Source: Gillisia limnaea DSM 15749 (GTDB taxonomy: Bacteria > Bacteroidota > Bacteroidia > Flavobacteriales > Flavobacteriaceae). From it: a stretch of DNA of 64,000 nucleotides. The translations under genes were made by a program, and so were the position numbers. Where the stretch lies: contig NZ_JH594606.1 in the NCBI RefSeq assembly GCF_000243235.1, positions 786,934 through 850,933 on the forward strand. Direction: 5' to 3'. Below, in pieces: positions 41,903 through 49,880 of the stretch (position 1 is its first letter; each line of letters begins with the position of its first letter). The notes under the pieces are model-generated. The model made no database searches, was not told the DNA's origin, and saw only the letters and a list, made by a program, of their open reading frames with translations.

Positions 41903-44527
41903 TTAAACTTTTGCTTTCTGTTTACTTGATAACATTCGCTTTATCTCGTTTAGCTTCATCAGGGCTTCTACCGGTGTAAGCGTGTCGATGTCAATATGCA
42001 GCAATTCTTCCTTCAATTCCTGCAGCAAAGGATCGTCCAGATTGAAAAAACTAAGCTGCATGTCCCTCTCGGCGGAATTTCTCAGGATCTCGCCGGAGTT
42101 TTCTATTTGATGTGATTTTTCCAGCTTTTTCAATATTTTATTGGCCCTGGAAATTACCTGCTGCGGCATTCCGGCCATCTTCGCTACATGGATCCCAAAA
42201 CTATGCTCACTCCCACCGGCCACCAGCTTCCGAAGGAACAAGACCGTATCCTTCAATTCTTTTACCGAAACATTGTAATTTTTTATCCTTTTAAAGGTTT
42301 CCCCCATATCATTGAGCTCATGATAATGCGTGGCGAAGAGGGTTTTTGGCCTGGCCGGATGTTCATGAAGATATTCTGTAATTGCCCAGGCAATTGAAAT
42401 TCCGTCATAGGTGCTAGTTCCACGGCCAATTTCATCTAAAAGCACCAGGCTGCGGTTGGAAATATTATTAAGAATACTGGCGGTTTCATTCATCTCTACC
42501 ATAAAGGTAGATTCCCCCATGGAAATATTATCACTCGCCCCTACCCGGGTAAAGATCTTATCTATAAGTCCTATCCTGGCGGACTTTGCCGGCACAAAAC
42601 TTCCCATTTGGGCCAAAAGAACAATAAGTGCCGTTTGCCTTAATATAGCCGACTTACCGCTCATGTTGGGGCCGGTTATCATAATGATTTGTTGGGTTTC
42701 CCGGTCCAGAAAAAGATCATTGGTCACATAACTTTCGCCCATGGGCAATTGTTTTTCAATCACGGGATGCCGACCGTCTTTAATCTCCAGTTCCAGGGAA
42801 TCATCGATTACAGGTTCGGTGTAATTTTCAGAGATAGCGTGACAGGCAAAAGAACATAAGCAATCCAGTTGTGCCACCAGTCTTGCGTTTTGCTGCACCG
42901 GCTGAATGTAATCTCCCAGCCAATCTACCAGCTTTCCAAAAATAGCCTGCTCCAGCTGCTGTATCTTTTCTTCGGCCCCCAGGATCTTTCCTTCATATTC
43001 CTTTAATTCTTCTGTGATATATCTTTCTGCATTAACAAGTGTTTGCTTGCGTATCCATGCTTCCGGAACCTTATCTTTATGGGAATTGCGTACTTCTATA
43101 TAATACCCATACACATTATTACTACCTATTTTAAGCGAAGAAATCCCTGTTGCTTTGGTTTCACGCTGCAGCATTCCATCCAGGTACTCCTTTCCCGAAA
43201 ATGCCAAAGCTCTCAATTCATCGAGTTCAGGATGAAACCCTTTTGCGATGGTATTTCCCTTCAGAATATTTACCGGGGCATCTTCATGCAAGGTTTCTTT
43301 TATTTTAATTCTTAGCACCTCACAATTTTGCAATTTATCCCCGATTACTTTCAACGCTTCTTCCGAGGAATCCATCGCCAATGATTTTATTGGTACAATT
43401 GCTTCCAAAGAATTATTGAGATGAAGCACCTCCCGGGGGCAAATTTTTCCGGTAGCAACCTTGGATATTAAACGTTCCAGATCACTGATCTTTTTTATTT
43501 GCTGCTGAATTTTATCCAGTTCGGGACGATTTTCTATAAAATGTCCAACCACTTTGTGCCGGTTCCTTATCTTTTCGGCATTTTTAAGCGGTAGCGCAAG
43601 CCAGCGTTTTAGCATCCTGCCTCCCATTGGGGAGATAGTTTGATCTATCACATCCAGAAGCGTCACCGCATTTTGCGCGTTAGATTGGTACAATTCAAGG
43701 TTCCTGATGGTAAACCTGTCCATCCATACATACTCCTCTTCAGCAATGCGATTTATAGATGCTATATGCTGCAGCCTGTGGTGCTGGGTTTCCCCGAGAT
43801 AATATAAGATGGCTCCGGAGGAAATGATCCCCTCTGCCAGGTGATCCACCCCAAACCCCTTTAAGGATTTGGTATTGAAATGTGCGTTTAAAGACTCGTA
43901 GGCATAATCAAGCTTAAAGATCCAGTCCTCCAGGTAAAAACAATGAAACGCATCGCCAAAGGTTTTCGAAAAATCCTTTTTAAAATTCTTCTGAATAAGG
44001 ACCTCGCTGGGACTAAAATTTTGCAGAAGTTTATCAATATATTCTGAAGATCCCTGGGCAGTAAGAAATTCCCCGGTAGAAACATCCAGAAAGGATACTC
44101 CAAGGTTTTTCTTACCGAAGTGAATGGCACATAAAAAGTTATTGGACGTACTGTTTAAAACCTCGTCATTCATAGAAACCCCGGGAGTCACTAATTCTGT
44201 CACACCGCGTTTCACGATGGTTTTGGTCATTTTAGGATCTTCCAATTGATCACAAATGGCTACACGCAACCCTGCTTTTACCAGTTTTGGCAAATAGGTA
44301 TTCAAGGCATGATGCGGAAATCCGGCAAGGGCTGTTTCCACTTCACTGCCATTTCCTCTTTTAGTAAGCACAATGTTTAGAATTCTTGCAGTTCTTACGG
44401 CATCCTCACCAAAAGTCTCATAAAAATCTCCCACCCTAAATAACAACAAAGCATCGGGATATTTATCCTTGATGGCATTGTACTGCTTCATTAAAGGTGT
44501 GGTTTCTTTTGTTTTCTTCGCTGCCAA
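41903..44527 (-). CDS. mutS: DNA mismatch repair protein MutS
   Basis: 874 residues, full length. The mismatch-reading motif is DFYETFGEDA (Phe-x-Glu) near residue 36; connector and lever domains follow. The C-terminal ATPase has Walker A TGPNMSGKSAILRQTALIVL, then DNISMGESTFMVEMNETASI, Walker B LVLLDEIGRGTSTYDGISIA and FATHYHEL. It recognises mismatches and recruits MutL. It is a single gene, divergent from nothing obvious upstream and followed by the tRNA genes. Confidence 0.98.
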   Translation of the reverse strand: MAAKKTKETTPLMKQYNAIKDKYPDALLLFRVGDFYETFGEDAVRTARILNIVLTKRGNGSEVETALAGFPHHALNTYLPKLVKAGLRVAICDQLEDPKMTKTIVKRGVTELVTPGVSMNDEVLNSTSNNFLCAIHFGKKNLGVSFLDVSTGEFLTAQGSSEYIDKLLQNFSPSEVLIQKNFKKDFSKTFGDAFHCFYLEDWIFKLDYAYESLNAHFNTKSLKGFGVDHLAEGIISSGAILYYLGETQHHRLQHIASINRIAEEEYVWMDRFTIRNLELYQSNAQNAVTLLDVIDQTISPMGGRMLKRWLALPLKNAEKIRNRHKVVGHFIENRPELDKIQQQIKKISDLERLISKVATGKICPREVLHLNNSLEAIVPIKSLAMDSSEEALKVIGDKLQNCEVLRIKIKETLHEDAPVNILKGNTIAKGFHPELDELRALAFSGKEYLDGMLQRETKATGISSLKIGSNNVYGYYIEVRNSHKDKVPEAWIRKQTLVNAERYITEELKEYEGKILGAEEKIQQLEQAIFGKLVDWLGDYIQPVQQNARLVAQLDCLCSFACHAISENYTEPVIDDSLELEIKDGRHPVIEKQLPMGESYVTNDLFLDRETQQIIMITGPNMSGKSAILRQTALIVLLAQMGSFVPAKSARIGLIDKIFTRVGASDNISMGESTFMVEMNETASILNNISNRSLVLLDEIGRGTSTYDGISIAWAITEYLHEHPARPKTLFATHYHELNDMGETFKRIKNYNVSVKELKDTVLFLRKLVAGGSEHSFGIHVAKMAGMPQQVISRANKILKKLEKSHQIENSGEILRNSAERDMQLSFFNLDDPLLQELKEELLHIDIDTLTPVEALMKLNEIKRMLSSKQKAKV

Positions 44528-44675
44528 AATATCGGGGATTTTAATTCCTGCTAAAGTACTTATTTCAGGATTTATTCAAAATATAAGATACAGTTTTATC
44601 CGCGATTTTCAAACTCCGCATATCCTGGAAAAACAGGGAATTCAGCACCTCATAGATTTGTAGCTTTGCAGATCT

Positions 44676-45095
44676 TCAGTCAGTCCAAGAATACTGCAGC
44701 AGGCTTAGCAGGAACACCACAGACCAAAGCGCAGTGCGGATCCAGTTTTTTTTCACCAGGTTCCCGGTGATAGCTTCGCAATTTTTATCGGGTAAAACCG
44801 CATTGTGCAGCGGAACAAAGATCGAAAATGTAAGTATCCACAAAGCGGCAATTATAATAATACCTGAAATCGTATACAGGGATATTTCTTTCCAAAGCTG
44901 AAGAGCAGCAATTAAGGCTTGCCCTATCATAAGTGGACCAACCACATAAGCAATCCGGGCAGTATATAATTTATGCCATTTTACCAGGTCCTTTTCGCTG
45001 TAGTAGCAAAAACCCGGATAGATCACCAGTTGCACTATCCAGATAAGTATCACCAGGCCAAAATCAAATAGCAGGCGCAGTATAAGTAAATCCAT
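44676..45095 (-). CDS. Four-helix membrane protein, unknown function
   Basis: 139 residues with four hydrophobic segments: LLFDFGLVILIWIVQLVIYP, VVGPLMIGQALIAALQLW, TISGIIIIAALWILTFSIFV and TALWSVVFLLSLLQYS. A conserved-looking WIVQLVIYPGF and KWHKLYTARI pattern is shared with Bacteroidota DUF1772-like inner-membrane proteins. No enzymatic motif. It lies upstream of a REP array on its 5' side. Confidence 0.8.
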   Translation of the reverse strand: MDLLILRLLFDFGLVILIWIVQLVIYPGFCYYSEKDLVKWHKLYTARIAYVVGPLMIGQALIAALQLWKEISLYTISGIIIIAALWILTFSIFVPLHNAVLPDKNCEAITGNLVKKNWIRTALWSVVFLLSLLQYSWTD

Positions 45096-45109
45096 AAGGT
45101 TGTTTTATT

Positions 45110-45440
45110 TCAGCCCTTTCAGCCCTTCAGGCTGATTGAGGCTATGCCTCAAATTATGATGCCTGAGCCTTTCAGGCTCTTTGCCTCCCCACAGGCTGAA
45201 AGCCTGAAACATCAATCCCTGGGGCATCTCCTCAAAGAAAGAAATCTCCCGCAAAACCCAAAGGCTGAAGGCCTGCAACATCAATCCTTGGGGCAACGTT
45301 CCAAGAAATTTCTCCAAAAAACCCTCAGGCTGAAGGCCTGAAACATCAAACCTTGAGGCAGCGCCTCAAAGAAAGAAATCTCCCGCAAAACCCACAGGCT
45401 GAAGGCCTGAAACATCAATCCTTGGGGCATCGCCCCAAGA
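45110..45440 (+). repeat. REP array left of the Y1 transposase
   Basis: Four units of about 67 bp begin near 45192, 45261, 45327 and 45395. Each holds the imperfect palindrome AGGCTGAAGGCCT, then GAAACATCAATCC and TTGGGGCATCGCCCCAA, separated by AAAGAAATCTCCCGCAAAAC. In front (45112-45186) is a distinct head, AGCCCTTCAGGCTGA then GAGCCTTTCAGGCTC, found again at 45913-45998. The palindromes are typical REP hairpins. Confidence 0.9.
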
Positions 45441-45444
45441 AGAA

Positions 45445-45894
45445 TTATTCATAAAAATATTTGGCATCATACTCCGTGATATTATAATCCTTCATAGATT
45501 TTTCAATTTCATCCTTAAAAGTCACAATTTTATGATGTTCCTTTTGCCTAAGAATATAATTTCTCACCACCTCTACCTTATAGCTACTTACAGAAAAAGC
45601 TCCATATCCAATTTGCCACGTAAATCCAACTACTCCTTTTTCCTTCATCCACTTGGACGATTGTTTCTTCACTTCCTCCACCACCTTTGCCAAAGCGAAA
45701 TTTTTCGAAAGTCGGAATAGGATATGAATATGATCCGGTACAGAATTGATTATCAAGGCAGGACTTTCCATATTTTTTAATATCCCGGCCATATAGGCAT
45801 GCAATAAAGGCTCTATGTCCTCCTGAATATAGGGACGCCCATATTTTGTTCGAAAGACCAGGTGGGTATACATTTGTGCTAGTGATTGTCCCAT
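45445..45894 (-). CDS. REP-associated / IS200-type Y1 transposase
   Basis: 149 residues. HUH motif in VPDHIHILFRLS, TWQIGYGAFSVSS, and the catalytic Tyr in VVRNYILRQKEHHK; N-terminus MGQSLAQMYTHLVFRTKYGR is typical of the IS200/RAYT group. It makes single-strand cuts at REP hairpins and probably spreads them. It is flanked on both sides by REP arrays in the same orientation. Intact and not obviously degraded. Confidence 0.93.
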   Translation of the reverse strand: MGQSLAQMYTHLVFRTKYGRPYIQEDIEPLLHAYMAGILKNMESPALIINSVPDHIHILFRLSKNFALAKVVEEVKKQSSKWMKEKGVVGFTWQIGYGAFSVSSYKVEVVRNYILRQKEHHKIVTFKDEIEKSMKDYNITEYDAKYFYE

Positions 45895-45904
45895 ATATAA
45901 TGAT

Positions 45905-46195
45905 TTTATGTATCAGCCCTTCAGGCTGAGGTTGTATGTGCTATCTATGTAGAGGCGCTGCCTCTACTTGTAATGTCCGAGCCCTTCAGGCTCTTAGCAA
46001 TCTCCCTCAGGCTGAAAGCCTGCAAGATCAAACCTTGGGGCAGCGCCCCAAAAAATTCCCTCCCAAGAAATTCCTGCCCAAAGCAAATTTCCCCAAAAAA
46101 TTCCCCGCAAAAAAGCTGCAGGCTGAAGGCCTGCAAGATAATACCTTGGGGCATCGCCCCAAGAAAAGCCTCAGGCTGAAGGCCTGAAACATTAT
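45905..46195 (+). repeat. REP array right of the Y1 transposase
   Basis: Starts with the same head as the left array (AGCCCTTCAGGCTGA; then GAGCCCTTCAGGCTC at about 45980), followed by three REP units with AGGCTGAAGGCCTGCAAGAT and TTGGGGCATCGCCCCAA near 46013, 46129 and 46170. Direct orientation relative to the left array. Two proline/lysine-rich frames over it are not called. Confidence 0.9.
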
Positions 46196-46213
46196 TAGAT
46201 TAAAATAAGATTT

Positions 46214-48046
46214 TTATTGATAGCCTGCTGCCTGAAGATTAAATAATTCTGCATACAATTTATCATTCTGCATCAATTCCTCGTGAGTACCAATTTCCAG
46301 GACAGCACCATCTTTCAGGACCATGATCCGGTCGGCTATTCGAACGGTGCTAAAGCGGTGCGATATGATCACGGCTGTTTTTCCTTCGGTGAGTTTTATA
46401 AATCGATTGAATGCTTCGGTTTCTGCACGGGCATCCAGAGCCGATGTCGGCTCATCCAGGATCAATACCTCAGCATCTTTCATATAAGCCCTTGCAATAG
46501 CGATTTTTTGCCATTGCCCGCCGGAAAGGTCTTTCCCTTGCTTAAAGCGTTTCCCAAGTTGCTGGTCATATCCTCCGGGCATTTCAGAGATCACCTCATC
46601 GGCCAGGCTTTTTTCCGCTGCACGATTTATCCTGGGTTGATTTTCAATCTGGCTAATTTCCCCCATCGCAATATTCTCCCGAAGCGTTAATTCAAACTTC
46701 ACAAAATCCTGAAAGATCACACCAAAATATTGCTGGTATTGGGTTTGGTTGTATTCTTTTACCGGAATTCCGTCCAAAAGAATTTCTCCTTCCGAAGGTT
46801 CATAAAACCGAAGCAGCAATTTTATAAGCGTTGTTTTACCGGCGCCATTCTCGCCCACAAAAGCCAGTTTTTCGCCCGCTTTAAGTTCAAAATTGATATG
46901 TCTAACCACCCATTTTTCAGATTTTGGGTATTTAAATCCTACATTTTTAAACTCGAAGCCTTTTTGAATTTTCCTGGGTAGCGGTAATTTTTCTTCGGAA
47001 ACAGCCTCAGAATATTTCATATCCAGAAATTCGAAATAATCCTGCAGGTACAGGGCACTTTCTGTAATGGCCGTAAACCGGGTGAAAAATCCCTGTAACT
47101 TGGTTCGCAACCGGTTGAAGGATCCCGAAAGAAAGGTAAGGTCTCCAAGTGAAAATATCCCGGCTACGGTTCTAAAAATTATAAAAACATAGGCTCCGTA
47201 ATACGCCGTAGTTCCAATTACATTGAAGAACGAACCCCAGCCGGCACGCTGTTTTGCCAGTTTTTTGCTTTGAATGTAATACTTGTCTGAAAGATCCTTA
47301 AATCGTGCTGCCAGGTAATCTGAAAGCCCGAAAAGTTTGACTTCCTTCGCGGTAACATCACTCGCACCGGCATAACGCAAATAATCGAGCTCCCGCCGCT
47401 CCTGTGTCCAGCTGCGTGCCAGGGAATAACTCGTACCACTAAATTTGATCTCATTGATGATCGTGGGAATAATAGAAACCACCAGCAAAATAATAAGCCA
47501 GGGTTCAAAGGTAACCACCCCCACAAGCAAGGATAAGATCACGATCACATCTTCACCCTGGGTAAGAATATTGGACATCAACCCCACGCGACCGGTAGTT
47601 TGTTGGCGTGCTCTTTCCAGTTTGTCATAAAACTCGGAATCCTCCAGCTGATCCAGGTTTAATTCTGAAGTTTTTTTGATGATCTTCACCGAAGTATCTA
47701 TGGAGTATTGATCGCCCAGCAAAGCATCACTTAAGCTAATCCCCCTGCTTAAAAGATCTGAAAGTACGGCAAGTCCAAATTCTGCCGCCACCAAAATCCA
47801 TAACAAATCCAGATCTTTTACATCGGCAGCCATTTGCAAAACCACTTCATCAATAATGAGTTTACCTACCCAAAGCATCAACACCGGTAGGATGGCATTT
47901 AGGATCCGGCAAAGGACATTTACGTAAAAAAGCAAAGGATTTACTTTTCGTATCTCTTTAAAAAAACGAGGCACGAATTTTAGGGAAGCAAAGCTCTCCC
48001 TGAAATTTATCTTATTGGGTTCTAAGGATGTTTTTGGTCTGGGCAA
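46214..48046 (-). CDS. ABC transporter, fused permease-ATPase
   Basis: 610 residues: a six-helix transmembrane domain (about 30-330) and a C-terminal ATPase. Walker A GENGAGKTTLIKLLLRF, signature LSGGQWQKIAIARAYMKDAE, Walker B VLILDEPTSALDA and a SHRFSTVRIADRI H-loop are all intact. It is an exporter-type half-transporter (MsbA/multidrug family) working as a homodimer; the substrate is unknown. It stands alone, with a REP array immediately downstream. Confidence 0.93.
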   Translation of the reverse strand: MPRPKTSLEPNKINFRESFASLKFVPRFFKEIRKVNPLLFYVNVLCRILNAILPVLMLWVGKLIIDEVVLQMAADVKDLDLLWILVAAEFGLAVLSDLLSRGISLSDALLGDQYSIDTSVKIIKKTSELNLDQLEDSEFYDKLERARQQTTGRVGLMSNILTQGEDVIVILSLLVGVVTFEPWLIILLVVSIIPTIINEIKFSGTSYSLARSWTQERRELDYLRYAGASDVTAKEVKLFGLSDYLAARFKDLSDKYYIQSKKLAKQRAGWGSFFNVIGTTAYYGAYVFIIFRTVAGIFSLGDLTFLSGSFNRLRTKLQGFFTRFTAITESALYLQDYFEFLDMKYSEAVSEEKLPLPRKIQKGFEFKNVGFKYPKSEKWVVRHINFELKAGEKLAFVGENGAGKTTLIKLLLRFYEPSEGEILLDGIPVKEYNQTQYQQYFGVIFQDFVKFELTLRENIAMGEISQIENQPRINRAAEKSLADEVISEMPGGYDQQLGKRFKQGKDLSGGQWQKIAIARAYMKDAEVLILDEPTSALDARAETEAFNRFIKLTEGKTAVIISHRFSTVRIADRIMVLKDGAVLEIGTHEELMQNDKLYAELFNLQAAGYQ

Positions 48047-48139
48047 GGAATAGTTATTTTAGCTGCAAGGTAACAATGGAATTTGAAATCCTGAACCCGG
48101 CTACCAAAATTATGATATGTTTAAGCCACTTTTGTTGGT

Positions 48140-48478
48140 TTAAACGCTCTCTTTGGAAGTAACCCGGATAAGTTCATACCGGAAGGAAGAACCATCCTGC
48201 GGCGGATCCTTTACCGTGATCTTTCGAACGATGAGATCATACATATAACCCGGTTCATAATCAAACCCCTCTATGCTATCTTCATAATAGAAAAACTCCC
48301 AGTCTTCTGTTCCTATTTTGTCCCCTTCCTGTACTAAAAGGCACTTGCCTTCCATTTCCCCATAACATTCTACCGTGTAACTATTCACCCTAAGCTCGAT
48401 CTCTTCTGCAGGAATGTCTGAATTATCATTACAGCTAAAAACCAATGCAAATATTGAAAGGATAAAATGTAATTTCAT
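48140..48478 (-). CDS. DUF4377 lipoprotein
   Basis: 112 residues. A lipoprotein signal MKLHFILSIFALVFSCNDNS is followed by a DUF4377 domain: RVNSYTVECYGEMEGKCLLV, WEFFYYEDSIEGFDYEPGYM and YDLIVRKITVKDPPQDGSSF then RYELI. The family is widespread in Bacteroidota and related to HslJ-like heat-shock lipoproteins; function unknown. Cys pair in the domain (CYG...KC) is conserved in the family. The 370 bp upstream (48479-48851) show nothing. Confidence 0.88.
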   Translation of the reverse strand: MKLHFILSIFALVFSCNDNSDIPAEEIELRVNSYTVECYGEMEGKCLLVQEGDKIGTEDWEFFYYEDSIEGFDYEPGYMYDLIVRKITVKDPPQDGSSFRYELIRVTSKESV

Positions 48479-48851
48479 ATGTAACTATTTATTGTTTCTT
48501 AATTGGGCTCCCGATATCGGGAGTAATTCGCTTATTTTCATCGGTGTTTGTATCGTATTCGCATTATGTTCATTTCATAAAAATGAATTAGATGTATCTT
48601 AAAGTTAGTGTAATTTTTACAGAAATCCCACAAGAATCTTTAAACAGAATTCCAGGTATAAAATCGATCAAATAGTATTGCCTTACTTTCTATTCTCTAT
48701 TTATCTGGAATTAAAAACCCCTCTTTTCCTAATTTTTGCCTTATGACCAAAAGAAGTAAACCGTAAAACAGCGAACTCGATCGCAAGAGCTTAAAAGAAT
48801 TTAAGGCGGCTCAAAAATCGGCTTTCCCTGTAGTTAATTGATTCTGGAATT

Positions 48852-49313
48852 TTAAATTTTGAATTTTAGATTTCTTATTCCCTCATATACCACAACACTC
48901 ACTGCGTTTGCAAGGTTTAAACTTCTTATATGCGGACTAAAAATAGGGATTTTGTATAGCTTATCCGGATTCTTCTCTATGATTTCAGAAGACAATCCGC
49001 CGGATTCTTTTCCAAAAATGAAGAACATCTCATCGGTATAGTCAATATCATAATACTCTTTCTCTCCGTGGCTTGAGAAAAACGCCATTTTCTTATCTTT
49101 ATTTATTTCGAAAAATTCATCTGCACTTTCGTAAATTTTTAGGGAAATATGCTTCCAGTAATCAAGTCCGGCTCGTTTTACCCTTTTATCGTCCAACTCA
49201 AAACCAAAGGGTTTCACCAAATGCAAAGTCGATCCCGATGCCAGGCTCAACCGACCAATATTTCCGGTATTCATTGGAATTTCCGGTTCTATAAGCACAA
49301 TATTATATCCCAT
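48852..49313 (-). CDS. trmL: tRNA (cytidine/uridine-34 2'-O)-methyltransferase
   Basis: 153 residues, the standard TrmL length. SPOUT fold with EPEIPMNTGNIGRLSLASGS, LVKPFGFELDDKRVKRAGLD then YWKHISL, FFIFGKESGGLSSEIIEKNP and IPIFSPHIRSLNLANAVSVV. These are the TrmL/YibK knot motifs. It methylates the wobble ribose of tRNA-Leu isoacceptors. It is a single gene. Confidence 0.95.
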   Translation of the reverse strand: MGYNIVLIEPEIPMNTGNIGRLSLASGSTLHLVKPFGFELDDKRVKRAGLDYWKHISLKIYESADEFFEINKDKKMAFFSSHGEKEYYDIDYTDEMFFIFGKESGGLSSEIIEKNPDKLYKIPIFSPHIRSLNLANAVSVVVYEGIRNLKFKI

Positions 49314-49880
49314 AATTAATTTTATCTATTTCCTCTTCCTATTCAATTTCAATATTCAACAGTATTAGCTGCCTGCTATAAAATGTTCTCAGGTTTTTTT
49401 ATAAATCAACCTGTTGTTAGCAATGCTTGTAACGACAAAGGAAAATAAACCTGTTGAAATTTTGCCTGGGTTTTGGATTTTTATTTAAACAAGAACCTCG
49501 GGGCAGGCTCGCCCGAAGGGTACGAAGAGGCCCGCCTGAATGAAATGTATTTCGGACAGGCCTCTGGAACTTAAATCCTCAATGAGAAATTTAAAGAAGT
49601 TATGTAAAATTTTAACCTAAAATCTATTCCCCTAGACATTCTATAAAATAAAACCACGGGAACACAAATAAAAAATTCGTGAATTCGTGGCTAAATTTAT
49701 TTCAGAAAACATCAAGCATTATTTATTCACATTTTTCAGCCTTTGCTCTCTCTAAAACATCATTTTAGATTACAAAGTGTTTTATAATCTTTCTTGGGAC
49801 TAAAAGCGTCAAAGGAAAAACAAAAAATATTAGTGAAATTATTTTTTCATTTCCCGATCATTTTAATCCAACCGCTGGAT
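49314..49880. other. 570-bp gap with a REP-like repeat
   Basis: 49490-49600 repeats a palindromic GC-rich element related to 30902-31060 (GGCAGGCTCGCCCGAAGGGT, then CTCAATGAGAAATTTAAAG). 49670-49695 has CACGAATTCACGAAT-type sequence similar to 11520. A stem AATCCA/TGGATT near 49866-49880 just past the GH3 stop may be a weak terminator. No gene. Confidence 0.6.

Noticed and set aside
45192-45440. CRISPR-like 67-bp spacing of repeats
   Set aside because: Spacers are also repeated and the units are palindromic REPs next to a Y1 transposase.
45144-46187. Pro/Lys-rich frames in the REP arrays
   Set aside because: Translated REP units, in both arrays and several frames.
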